From contig CM043698.1 in assembly GCA_023935145.1 (NCBI GenBank), positions 81,486,001 through 81,550,000 of the forward strand: DNA of 64,000 nucleotides, read 5' to 3'. Positions 10,630 through 20,399 of the stretch are shown in pieces; within the stretch, counting starts at the first letter, position 1, and every line of letters begins with the position of its first letter. The stretch comes from Bretschneidera sinensis (Eukaryota > Streptophyta > Magnoliopsida > Brassicales > Akaniaceae). Under the pieces are notes generated by a model that saw nothing but the letters and a program-made list of their open reading frames with translations, ran no database searches and was not told the DNA's origin. The translations under genes were made by a program, and so were the position numbers.

Positions 10630-11786
10630 ATTCTAGCAGGAAAAAATAGTTTCAAGGAAATATGGCGCATGATTTGAATGGCAATCAAGATATTTTGTAT
10701 GCAAATCTTCTTCCTCATGCCCCATATTCCATAATAAAAATAAGGGAAAAATTCCAAACCCACACATTAGTTTACTTACAAACATGACACTTAGTCCGCT
10801 CCTACTTCTGCACTCTCTCTAATCATCCCTCCTACCAACAAAACTTAAATATTCCCAAAATGCATAAGCATGCCCTTCTATAAGATTTCATATCTGTTAG
10901 GAGATGCTTGAGCTCGAAAGAATGCAATGTGAAAAAGCACAAAATAGCGGCAGTAAACTAAAATTCAATACATGCAGAGTCCTCAAGATAAATTCACCCG
11001 AGATAAAGCCATCTTGAACCAAATTTTCGTAAGAATGACTGAATAATTAGACAATTTTCACTGATCCTAAGCTTATCTGCAAGAATCAATCATACCCAGA
11101 TGAAATCAAAGAGACCCATCAAATAATTCAGCTAAAGAAAAGCACCCAAAATCTAAACCCTACAAATTTTAAGCAAAATCTTCAAGTTTTTCAAGCCAGA
11201 AGAGATTTATAATAGTTTCATTTCATAACAAATTCAGTTCAATAGAGAGATTTCCATGATAGCATTCCACTGTATGAGATAAATAGAGACCCATATAATA
11301 ACAGAAAATTCATACCTGATAAAGAAGAGTAAAAATCTTCTACTATAAAACAATTACAGAAGAAAAAAATGCGTGCAGGCTATGGGTAAATAGAGGTCGT
11401 GCCGCAGTGGTGAGAGGACAGAGAGGAAGAAAGAAGAAAGAAGAAAGAAGAAGAGAAGAAATGAGGAAACACCGGCAGGTTAGAGATTTTAATCTCAGCT
11501 GCGAATGACCAGTTTGTGGAAGATGGGATTAAAATCTCCCCCAATTAGTTTTTTTTATATTATTTTAAAAACATAAAAAATTAATTATATTATCTGCTAT
11601 GGACAACGGACATGTGTTCGTTGCAGAAAAGTTTTAAACCTGATTAAAAATTAAAAAATAAAAATAAAAATTTTTAAAATTTAAAATTATTTGCAACCGA
11701 AATTTATCTATCTGCAAGAGACATATAAATTGCAAAAATTTATCTATCACTGAAAATCCATTGCAAAAACAGTTTTTCTTGCAGAG
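10630..11786 (-). mobile_element. Second CACTA-like end, uncertain
   Basis: 11580-11786 carries CACTA-type subterminal repeats (ATTTGCAACCG, CTGCAAGAGAC, CATTGCAAAAAC) and ends TTTTTCTTGCAGAG, a mutated version of the CACTA terminus. Between 10860 and 11560 lies non-coding sequence with a purine-rich run (GAAGAAAGAAGAAAG, about 11425-11460) that could be an element's 5' leader read on the minus strand. If so, copy 1 may have inserted into it at 10629/10630. The left end is not seen. Confidence 0.4.
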
Positions 11787-12331
11787 TTTTTTATGGAAAA
11801 ATTTAAAATGTAGCTTTAGATTTTATATCCATTTGGTAATTTAGTTCAAACACACTATGATTACGAATTTATTAGCCTTTTTTTAACAGCAAATAGCTAC
11901 AATTTATTGATAAGCATCAAAGATGCAATTATACATACGGAACCCGCTTGACACCAAATAAACGTGCAATCAAGCCCACCAGATTTATTCAACAAAAAAC
12001 TTGCACATAAGAAGAATCTCAGTAAAAGAAAAAAAAAATCATCTAAAACAAATCAACCCACGCACAACTTGTGCAATGAAAGTAAATAATGAAGACACCC
12101 TACCCACAAAAAATCAAGACTTATTGCTAATCAAACTTTCGTAATCTTTTAATACCTCAATTCCTAATGACAAAATTCATCTAACAAATTCTACTCGCTT
12201 CCATTAACAGATTAACCCAACATTTTTTTCTAACTCCAACATTTTGACAGCTTCATCCTAAGCATCCTAATCCTTAGAATATAAGGAAACACCATCTCTT
12301 GAATCAACCGCACCTATCCTTACAACCTTTC
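11787..12331 (-). other. Pre-insertion sequence, possible decayed gene end
   Basis: Read on the minus strand, and joined across the insertions with 15632-15668 and 19275-19576, this gives stop-broken but protein-like stretches such as RIGAVDSRDGVSLYSKD, DEAVKMLELEKNVGLI and VLKDYESLISNKS. Near the left edge the minus strand reads ATCAATAAATTGTAGC, a possible poly(A) signal, followed by a short A-run. I do not recognise the protein. It may be chance or a dead host gene. Confidence 0.3.
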
Positions 12332-12796
12332 TGATGCAGGAGGATCCGAGTTAGATGATGTTGAGCTGTCAGATGGCAAGTGGGCTACCTAAGCCGGTTT
12401 ACATCATTTAGCGGGCCACAAGTTCGGATTGGGCCCACAAGACCCTATTCTGATTGGAAACGAGCTTTCGGAAAAAACTTATTACATTTTACTAAGCCTT
12501 ATCGTTTTTAAGCCCAAAAACGAAGTTTAGACCTCCAAATTGGCAGTTTTTAGTTTTTAGGAAACTTTTTATTTTATTTAATTTAAATTCGGCCTTAATT
12601 TAATTTTCCTATTTTAGCTTCGACCTTATAAATAACGTCTTAGGGTTTCGTAATATTATTATTGTATTTTTGGAATAAATTAAAATAAAGCATCAGAATA
12701 GTTTCTCTGTATTGTTTTAGGGTTTTTCTTATGTTACTCCCTGTGAACGATCTGTTCGACTAGCCTGCAGAATAATCGCTATTCTACCTGGCGTCA
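12332..12796 (+). repeat. B1 array LTR 1
   Basis: Starts TGATGCAGGAGGATCCGAG and ends CTACCTGGCGTCA. A TATA-like TTATAAATAA lies near 12627 and AATAAATTAAAATAAAG near 12675, consistent with promoter and poly(A) signals. It is followed directly by a primer-binding site. It has C where others have G near the TATA box (AATAACGTC). Confidence 0.85.
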
Positions 12797-12847
12797 GTTG
12801 GTATCAGAGCTTCAGCATCTTCCTGGGGTGAGATTTCATCAGTTTCC

Positions 12848-13339
12848 ATGGCTGGTGATCGTGGTCGTGGTCGTCGCGGGCAGGTTCCGAACGAGGAAGC
12901 CCCACGCCGTGATCGTAACGTTCAGGATGTGATGATTCAGGATTTACAGAGGCAGGTTGCAAAGTTAACCCAGCGTCTAACGGCGCTGAATTTCGGTGAT
13001 CGTGAGATGAAAGATCATGATTCCGATTCCAGTTCCGAAAACCCGTATTACAATCCTGCTCGATTCGGGGAACACCGTGGTCGGGAGGATTGTTATAGAG
13101 ATCTCGGTTTCAGAGTGGATTTGCCGCTGTTAGTAAAGTTTTCTGACCTGATACCAAAGGATCTTCCTCCTGGGTTGCCGCCTGAGGTCTTTAATGTGAA
13201 ACACTTGAGTCTTTGTTTTGAGGATTCCGATGTGGCTATTGTGAACTCGAGGATGAGTTCTTTCCAACCTGGGGTGTCTGATGCAGGAGGATCCGAGTTA
13301 GATGATGCTGAGCTGTCAGACGGCAAGTGGGCTACCTAA
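12848..13339 (+). CDS. B1 unit 1 fused gag N-terminus / pol-tail ORF, 163 aa
   Basis: The ORF starts at the conserved ATG (MAGDRGRGRRG), 51 bp after LTR 1. Residues 1-95 match the N-terminus of the B2 gag at 34199 (NVQDVMIQDLQRQVAKLTQR, YYNPARF, DLGFRVDLP). Residues about 96-115 (VKFSDLIPKDLPPGLPP) correspond to the entry of RT. From about 116 (EVFNVKHLSLCFEDSD) it matches the tail downstream of integrase. The last 20 codons lie inside LTR 2, stopping at 13337-13339. No catalytic residue of any enzyme is present. It could be a structural or RNA-packaging peptide, or simply a read-through relic; no function is shown. Confidence 0.55.
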   Translation: MAGDRGRGRRGQVPNEEAPRRDRNVQDVMIQDLQRQVAKLTQRLTALNFGDREMKDHDSDSSSENPYYNPARFGEHRGREDCYRDLGFRVDLPLLVKFSDLIPKDLPPGLPPEVFNVKHLSLCFEDSDVAIVNSRMSSFQPGVSDAGGSELDDAELSDGKWAT

Positions 13340-13737
13340 GCCGGTTTACATCGTTTAACGGGTCACAGGTTCGGATTGGGCCCAGATGACCCTACTCTAA
13401 TTGGAAACAAGCTTTCGGGAAAAACTTAGTAAATCTTATTAAGCCTTATCTTTTTTAAGCCAAAAAATGAAGTTTAGACCTTCAAATTGGCAGTTTTTAG
13501 GAAACTTTTTATTTTATTTAATTTAAATTCAGCCTTAATTTAATTTTCTTATTTTGAGCTTCGACCTTATAAATAAGGTCTTAGGGTTTTGTAATATTAT
13601 TATTGTATTTTTGGAATAAATAAAAATAAAGCATCAGAGTAGTTTCTCTGTATTGTTTTAGGGTTTTTCTTATGTTACTCCTTGTGAACGATCTATTCGA
13701 CTAGCCTGCAAAATAATCACTATTCTATCCAGCATCA
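13279..13737 (+). repeat. B1 array LTR 2
   Basis: Starts TGATGCAGGAGGATCCGAG; ends CTATCCAGCATCA, a diverged form of the usual CTACCTGGCGTCA. About 6 bp shorter than LTRs 1, 3 and 4. It serves as 3' LTR of unit 1 and 5' LTR of unit 2. Confidence 0.85.
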
Positions 13738-13788
13738 GTTGGTATCAGAGCTTCAGCATCTTCCTGGGGTGAGATTTCATTAGTTTCC

Positions 13789-14280
13789 ATGGCTGGTGAT
13801 CGTGGTCGTGGTCGTCGCGGGTAGGTTCTGAACGAGGAAGCCCCACACCGTGATCATAACATTCAGGATGTGATGATTTAGGATTTACAGAGGTAGGTTG
13901 CAAAGTTAACCCAGCGTCTAACGGCGCTGAATTTCGGTGATCGTGAGATGAAAGATCATGATTCCGATTCTAGTTTCAAAAACCTGTATTACAATCCTGC
14001 TCGATTCAGGGAACACTGTGGTCAGGAGGATTGCTATGGAGATCTCGGTTTCAGAGTGGATTTGCTGCTGTTAGCAAAGTTTTCTGACCTGATACCAAAG
14101 GATCTTCCTCCTGGGTTGCCGCCTGAGGTCTTTAATGTGAAACACTTGAGTCATTGTTTTGGGGATTCCCATGTGGCTATTATGAACTCGAGGACGAGTT
14201 CTTTCCAACCCGGGGCGACTGATGCAGGAGGATCCGAGTTAGATGATGCTGAGCTGTCAGATGGCAAGTGGGCTACCTAA
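13789..14280 (+). pseudogene. B1 unit 2 fused ORF, broken by stops
   Basis: Same start (MAGDRGRGRRG) but codon 12 is TAG where unit 1 has CAG, and a second CAG-to-TAG change follows at ATGATTTAG, then another in the QR-Q region (AGGTAGG). The remaining frame is open from 13948 for 110 aa, into LTR 3. All three are C-to-T changes at CAG codons, which is the signature expected of deamination of methylated cytosine. Unit 2 is therefore more decayed than its neighbours. Confidence 0.7.
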
Positions 14281-14684
14281 GCCGATTTACATCGTTTAGC
14301 AGGCCATAGATTCGGATTGGGCCCAGATGACCCTAGTCTGATTGGAAACGAGCTTTCGGGAAAAACTTAGTACGTTTTACTAAGCCTTATCGTTTTTAAG
14401 CCAAAAAACGAAGTTTAGACCTTGAAATTGACAGTTTTTAGTTTTTAGGAAACCTTTTATTTTATTTAATTTAAATTCAGCCTTAATTTAATTTTCTTAT
14501 TTTAGCTTCGACCTTATAAATAAGGTCTTAGGGTTTTGTAATATTATTATTTTATTTTTGGAATAAATTAAAATAAAGCATCAGAGTAGTTTCTCTGTAT
14601 TGTTTTAAGGTTTTTCTTATGTTACTCCCTATGAACGATCTGTTCGACTAACCTGCAGAATAATCGTTATTCTACCTGGTGTCA
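14220..14684 (+). repeat. B1 array LTR 3
   Basis: Starts TGATGCAGGAGGATCCGAG and ends CTACCTGGTGTCA, followed by GTTGGTATCAGAGC. It carries TTTTATTTTTGG where the others have TTGTATTTTTGG. It is the 3' LTR of unit 2 and 5' LTR of unit 3. Confidence 0.85.
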
Positions 14685-14735
14685 GTTGGTATCAGAGCTT
14701 CAGTATCTTCCTGGGGTGAGATTTCATCAATTTTC

Positions 14736-15227
14736 ATGGCTGGTGATCGTGGTCGTGGTCGTCGCGGGCTGGTTCCGAACGAGGAAGCCCCATGCCGTGA
14801 TCGTAACGTTCAGGATGTGATGATTCAGGATTTACAGAGGCAGGTTGCAAAGTTAACCCAGCGTCTAACGGCGCTGAATTTTTGTGATCGTGAGATGAAA
14901 GATCATGATTCCGATTCCAGTTTCGAAAACCCGTATTACAATCCTTCTCGATTCAAGGAACACCTTGGTCGGGAGGATTGTTATGGAGATCTTGGTTTCA
15001 GAGTGGATTTGCCGCTGTTAGCAAAGTTTTCTGACCTGATACCAGAGGATCTTCCTCCTGGGTTGCCGCTTAAGGTCTTTAATGTGAAACACTTGAGTCC
15101 TTGTTTTGGAGATTCCGATATGGCTATTGTGAACTCGAGGACGAGTTCTTTCCAACCCGGGTCGACTGATGCTGGAGGATCCGAGTTAGATGATGCTGAG
15201 CTGTCAGATGGCAAGTGGGCTACCTAA
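14736..15227 (+). CDS. B1 unit 3 fused gag N-terminus / pol-tail ORF, 163 aa
   Basis: The frame is open further upstream (to 14679), but the start conserved with units 1 and 2 and with B2 is MAGDRG at 14736. The layout is the same as in unit 1: gag N-terminal segment, RT-entry segment (KFSDLIPEDLPPGLP), integrase-tail segment (VFNVKHLSPCFGDSD), then 20 codons from LTR 4. Differences from unit 1 include Gln-to-Leu at residue 12 and Gly-to-Cys at about residue 51. Two of three units thus keep the frame intact. Coding potential is visible; function is unknown. Confidence 0.5.
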   Translation: MAGDRGRGRRGLVPNEEAPCRDRNVQDVMIQDLQRQVAKLTQRLTALNFCDREMKDHDSDSSFENPYYNPSRFKEHLGREDCYGDLGFRVDLPLLAKFSDLIPEDLPPGLPLKVFNVKHLSPCFGDSDMAIVNSRTSSFQPGSTDAGGSELDDAELSDGKWAT

Positions 15228-15631
15228 GCCGATTTACATCATTTAGCAAGCCACAGGTTCGGATTGGGCCCAGATGACCCTAGTCTGATTGGAAACGAGC
15301 TTTCGGGAAAAACTTAGTACAATTTACTAAGCCTTATCGTTTTTAAGCCAAAAAACGAAGTTTAAACCTTCAAATTGGCAGTTTTTAGTTTTTAGGAAAC
15401 CTTTTATTTTATTTAATTTAAATTCGGCCTTAATTTAATTTTTCTATTTTAGCTTCGACCTTATAAATAAGGTCTTAGGGTTTCGTAATATTATTATTGT
15501 ATTTTTGGAATAAATTAAAATAAAGCATCAGAATAGTTTCTCTGTATTGTTTTAGGGTTTTTCTTATGTTACTCCCTGTGAACAATCTGTTCGACTAGCC
15601 TGTAGAATAATCGCTATTTTGCCCGGCGTTA
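15167..15631 (+). repeat. B1 array LTR 4
   Basis: Starts TGATGCTGGAGGATCCGAG and ends TTTTGCCCGGCGTTA. There is no primer-binding site after it; instead CCTTC follows, close to the CTTTC before LTR 1. It is the terminal 3' LTR of the array. Confidence 0.85.
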
Positions 15632-16728
15632 CCTTCCTATTTAATTTGATCTCAGCACCATCCTCCAATGTAGAGCCTGGTATTTTAAAAATAATATTTA
15701 AAATCATGGAGTTTCACTTTGATGCGTTTTTTTATGTACTTGTTTAGATTTGAGTTTGTTTTTTAATTATTTAGCATTGTTCTTAGATTTGTAGAACTTG
15801 AGGACAAGTAAATGAATTAAGGACCAAGTATTAAAATAGTTGTCATTTGAAAAAAAAAATTAGAAACTTTTAAGGAATAGTGACAAGATCCAAGCAAAAA
15901 CAGAAATTTGAAATGTTTTGTGGTGGAAATAGGAAAGGGTACAAAGTAGAAGGGTTAGTGTGCAATAAAGTTAAAGATTTCTCTATAAGTAGGTTGGAAT
16001 GGGAGAGAAAGACCAGCATTGTTGTAATGGGAGAAACCTATAGAGAGGAGAGAAAAAGAGAGAGAAATGAGGTGAAGAGGAAAGAGGGAAAGAAAGAACG
16101 GTTTTTGCAAAACTCAAGGTAAAACAAGGGTTTATTACTCTAAGAATTGAGTTTTTAGAAGTTTGATTTGAAAACTTTGCTTAAGAAAATGCTTGAGAAA
16201 AGAGTTGCTTCCAAGTAAAATGGTCTTTTGTTAGGTTTATAAGTTTGATGTGTTTTCACGTGAAATTTTGCTTTGGGTAATGTAAAAATATTTGATTTTA
16301 AACCCTTTAGAACTTGTGTTTGATTTGATTTGGAAGTCCCTTGAGAGGTAAGTGGTTTGATTTGAAGGAAATGATGTTTTTGCCCTAAAAATTTCTGATT
16401 TTAGGACAAGACAATCGAGTGTCCCAAGTGCACAGTCGATTGTACAACCTCTATGGTCATTGGAAAGTCAACTGTTCATCGCTTTTGGGCAGACTACAGT
16501 CGACTGCTCAATATGGACAGTCGTTCGAGCCCCTGAACATTAGCCCCATTTTTTTCCCAAAATAAGTCACTTTTGTTAAAGTATTTTAATTATAGATTTC
16601 TTCTAAGGTGCTATGAACTTAAATACATGTTAAAGTTTTGAAAGCTAAAATCTTGAAAACATTTTAATTTTTTTAAACCATGCTAGAACAAGGTTTATAA
16701 AAGCTTTTAACAAAAGGAAGAATGTTTA

Positions 16729-17364
16729 TGATGTAGGAGGACTCGAATCAGATGATGTTGAGTTGTCAGATAGCACGTTATTGGCACTGAGATAACTTGA
16801 GTTGGCAGATAAGCGCAAAGATGGCAGGTGGACTACCTAGAACGGTTGGATCGCTCCAAATCTAAGGGTGCAATTAACATCGTTTTATGTGCCACGGGCT
16901 CGAATCGAGCCCCAGAGACCCTAGTCTGATTGGAAACGGGCCCCTGATCAAAACTCAATTTTTGTGTATAGCGGGTTTTTAGCCAAAAAATGATGTTTAG
17001 GCCTTCAATTTTGCAGTTTTCAGTTTTTAGGAAACTTTCCATTTGCAATTTCTTTTGTATTCAATTCAAAATTGACTACTGTTAATTCTGCCTTAATTCT
17101 AATGCTTGATTTTAGTATTTTCCATAGTTTTTCCCCAAATTCATGATTTCGGGGATTTTTGCCTTTTTTAGCTTTGACTTTATAAATAAGGAGGTCACGT
17201 ATGGAAAAAGGATGAGATAATATTTTGGATTGCATAATTTTGAATTGAACATCAGAGGTGTTTCTCTGTGTTTTTTTTTTCTTTGGGTGATTCTCTTGTG
17301 TTTTTCCCTATGAATTATCTATTGAAACTAACCTGCAGAATAATCACTATTCCGTCTGGCGTCA
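16729..17364 (+). repeat. Solo LTR of family B (B2-like) nested in the T2 LTR, 636 bp
   Basis: Starts TGATGTAGGAGGACTCGAA and ends TTCCGTCTGGCGTCA. It contains the ATAGCACG and TTGGCACTGAGATA module found in the B2 LTRs (33632, 36300) but missing from B1 LTRs. It is about 120 bp longer than the B2 LTRs. The flanks GTTTA and ATTGA do not match, so the target duplication is lost or the ends have been altered. Confidence 0.75.
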
Positions 17365-18269
17365 ATTGATGACTTAACCTCTAGTTTTGTATGCTAGTAT
17401 GAACTCTATGTTATGTTTAGGTGTATTTAAATTGTATGTTTCTTGAATGAGTAAACTAAGTTTATATGCGTTAGGTGTGATTGGAGGAAAAACACCAAAG
17501 GCTAGGAAGTAATCCAAGGTTGGAGTTTGGTATGGCGAAGGTGAGGTTCACCTTACTTTTAGTAAGAATAATAGCATGTGTAATAGAAGTAAAAGATTTA
17601 AAGGTATGCAAATAGTGTTTGATTATGAAATTATAAATGGTAGTATATTGAGATTGATGTGTATATAAAGGTTGAGGTTTAATTGTATAAGAAGCGAATA
17701 TTACTATATTCCTAATAAACGTGGTGATTTATAACGAAAATAATAACGAAAGGATTATATGAACATAATGAACATAACGATTGGAACTATACTACAAACT
17801 ATATTAAAACAAGTATTGAGTATATAACTATATATGTAGATGTGTATATATGGTTGCTTATATAAGCTTCTTCGTATAACCTCTCTTGCAAGAACGTTAT
17901 GCTAGTCGAGTCGAAGACTACTAAACTGGAAAGTTGTTGATTTATAAACGATAGTGTAATGAGAATTGCATATATGTAAAAATTATGATTTGTTTAAGAA
18001 TTAGACTTGGAAATGGTTTATACTAATGTGTCTAATAATTGGTGAATATACACCCTTGAATGGAAATGATTGACATATGGACTTGTGTGAAATAAGTGAT
18101 TGTTTAATTTAATTATTGATCCTTCTTTCACTATTATAGTGAATTGTTGTGAGATTGAGTATATGATTGCTTTTGTTATGAATTAAATTACATGGAGTGG
18201 TGGATGGATGCTTGAGTTAAAGGTTGTTTGGATCATGATTTACATTTACATTGCATTATTATGTAAATG

Positions 18270-18450
18270 TTGAGACTCCGCCCAGTAAAGGGTAGGGAGG
18301 GGATATTAGTTATTGAAAGGATAGGACTCCGCCTAGTAAAGGGTAAGGAAGGAATCCAAATTGTTGAAAAGTTGTAACTCTGCCTAGTAAGGGGTAGGGG
18401 ATCCTAGTTGTTTAGAAGGACCCTTCTAGTAAGGAGTAGGGAGGGGACCT
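18270..18450 (+). repeat. Minisatellite inside T2 LTR, about 50-bp units
   Basis: About four units with the core GACTCCGCCTAGTAAAGGG followed by TAGGGAGGGGA; the last is partial. The complementary array is present at 40080-40290 in the other T2 LTR, with units of about 55 bp. It is a family trait, not a local event. Confidence 0.75.
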
Positions 18451-19274
18451 AAATTATTTACGGGGTGAGACATCCCCGTTGTTGTATGATTAGCCTGGTG
18501 ATGGGTAAATTAAAATGTATTGAAAATAAATGAATAAAGAACTGAGCTTGCATCGCATGGCATTGCATTCATTACAATGATGATTTGTGAAAATTAAGAT
18601 TTTTCCCAAAAGAGGCAGAAGTTGTATTTGAACCATGAAGATAATATTTTGTGTTTGGCCCATGAGGAGTATACTTGATTATTGGCATAGGAGAGACATA
18701 CAATGAGAATAAATAAATGAAAGACATGTGGATGTTAATTGTTTGTGATATGATAAATTTATATTGAGATGAATGTTATCAATAAACAGTTTGCACCAAT
18801 AATATGGTAAGATTATGTTCTATTGTAATGACTTCAATTATATGTAAAACTCCTCGAAATAGTTGTTATCTTCATTGAATAATAGTAATAGAAGTATCCG
18901 AAATTGTGTATATTTGTGCTTATATTTATAAAATTCTATTTTTTTTTTATAAAGATTGGACTCACCATGGCATCCTCATCATTTGTGTCTCTTTGGAAGT
19001 TTAAGTTTTCGTTTGGTTTAGCATTTATAAAAGTGTATAAATTAGGAGTATTCAAGAAAGTTTTTCATTTCTTTGTGTCTCTTGTAAAACCTTAAGAATT
19101 GGTATTTGGTATTAAAAAGATTTATCGTATTCGAGATTTTATGTTTATATTGAATTGTAATTGTTTAAAAGTATTGTTGTTTAATTCGTATGTTTGCATC
19201 TTAAGTTAAGGTGCTCAGTGCTGAAAGGTAATAGAGTCATTCCGAGTAAGGCCCACTCGTGATGGGTTGTTACA

Positions 19275-19576
19275 TCCAAAGCCCCTATCTTTCAAAGCTT
19301 TTTCCATCTTTTCCTCTTGCATAACACCAAAAGGGCAAGCATTTGTTTTCAACTTCCCCTTCCAACAAGATTACAAATTCTCCCTTCTTCCCCAAATAAT
19401 TTTTGCATTAATACCAAAGGGATATACATCAAATTCCTTCACCAAAACCACTCCATCCAAAATAGAATAAAATGATTTAGACATCTCTAGAGTCTAAATC
19501 CGCAAATTTAGAGAAGCTTCAAAATATGAATTATTAAAAACTTGAGAAGCCATACGATAGACCCACTTGAATCTAT
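19275..19576 (-). other. Pre-insertion sequence, possible decayed coding stretch
   Basis: Minus-strand frame begins MASQVFNNSYFEASLNLRI-stop and continues with MSKSFYSILDGVVLVKEF, GINAKIIWGRRENL-stop and MQEEKMEKALKDRGFG. These stretches read like protein with scattered stops, and continue into 15668-15632 and 12331-11787 once the insertions are removed. I do not recognise the family. The 67-aa plus-strand frame over the same bases seems a shadow. Confidence 0.35.
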
Positions 19577-20214
19577 CACTACAAGAAAATTGATTACGGA
19601 TGTATCCATTCTTGATAGTCCAATATTCATCGCAAATACTCTTTTGCGATGGAATCCATCACACAAAAGTTAGTCGATGATACTATTATAAATTTGCAAC
19701 CAAAATACTTTTGGTCGTAGATAATTATTTTTTTCGATAGATAATTCGTCGGAGATATGTAGTTGCATTTAATCAATTTACTTTAAAATAAAAATAAAAA
19801 TATTTTCCTTGCTGAAAATCATTTGCAAATACTTTTGAAGTTTTTTGCATTTACTATCTACGACGACAAGTAATTCGTCACAAATAGTATATGCAACGAA
19901 TTGTCTGTTGCAAATAATTATGAAAAATCTATTTACGAGTGAAATTTTTATTATCTATGAAAAATAGTGCATCGTAGATAATAATTAATTTTTTAATTTA
20001 TTTTGAAATCCCTTGTTAATTTAGTTTTATGATAAAAATATATATATTAAATTACAAATTACAAATTTCAAAAGAGTAATTTATAATTCTTCTCAAATTT
20101 TATTATCTTTAACAATATTAAATCATCAATAATAATGTAAAATCTATAAAATTCAATTTCAGCTAACAATATTCAAAACATTACAATAAAATAAAATAAA
20201 AATTCTCATGAAAA

Positions 20215-20286
20215 TCATAAGCGAGATAAGTCCGGGAAGTACACATCCTCATCTCTCGGATCATGTGCTCCTCCATCAGCAGCATC
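20215..20286 (-). CDS. Candidate last exon of the CACTA gene (copy 2), 23 codons plus stop
   Basis: After TTTTTTTAG on the minus strand (3' splice-site-like, ending at 20287) comes an open stretch encoding DAADGGAHDPRDEDVYFPD and ending SRL-stop at 20215. It is acidic, free of stops, and lies just before the non-coding 3' end, as expected for a terminal exon. The corresponding place in copy 1 (about 9990-10060) has a degraded equivalent. With the GTATGT donor at 7840 in copy 1, it implies an intron that contains the tandem array. This is inference from layout. Confidence 0.4.
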   Translation of the reverse strand, partial: DAADGGAHDPRDEDVYFPDLSRL

Positions 20287-20399
20287 CTAAAAAAATTAAA
20301 ATAAAATTATACAATATATAATAAAGCAAGACATATGATATTAACTAATTACAGAAAATGAATAAACATCAATATAAAGTTTGAATACCATGTCTCATA

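Larger units (their letters stand above)
12332..15631 (+). mobile_element. Tandem array of a non-autonomous Ty3/gypsy element, family B1 (LTR-I-LTR-I-LTR-I-LTR)
   Basis: Four LTRs of about 460 bp (12332-12796, 13279-13737, 14220-14684, 15167-15631) alternate with three internal regions of about 480 bp. Each internal region starts with a primer-binding site (GTTGGTATCAGAGC, one base changed in none of the three) and encodes a short fused gag-pol-tail ORF. The array is flanked by CTTTC (12327-12331) and CCTTC (15632-15636), a near-matching target-site duplication. This supports one insertion that was later expanded, or inserted as a multimer. No RT, RNase H or integrase catalytic region is present, so it depended on a helper such as the related B2 family. 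Confidence 0.85.
15669..19274 (+). repeat. Solo LTR, Tekay/Del-like family T2, with nested family-B LTR
   Basis: Starts TGTAGAGCCTGGTATTTT and ends GGGTTGTTACA. Identical 5-bp TCCAA flanks it on both sides (15664-15668 and 19275-19279), which proves insertion and, with no internal domain present, LTR-LTR recombination. Its termini match the T2 LTR at 39092-41642 on the other strand. After removing the family-B insert (16729-17364) it is about 2.97 kb. It contains a short tandem repeat near 18270-18450. The Lys/Glu-rich frame at 15880-16122 lies in a purine-rich tract of the LTR and is not a gene. Confidence 0.9.

Noticed and set aside
12332..15631. First idea that this was a three-copy tandem gene family
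   Set aside because: Each unit has a primer-binding site after an LTR and the ORF matches retroelement gag and integrase tail; the array is a retrotransposon multimer.
15880..16122. Lys/Glu/Arg-rich 80-aa ORF, and a similar minus-strand one at 41183-41427
   Set aside because: Both lie in the same purine-rich tract of the T2 LTR in opposite orientation. The two frames do not encode alike proteins, as expected for non-coding repeat DNA.
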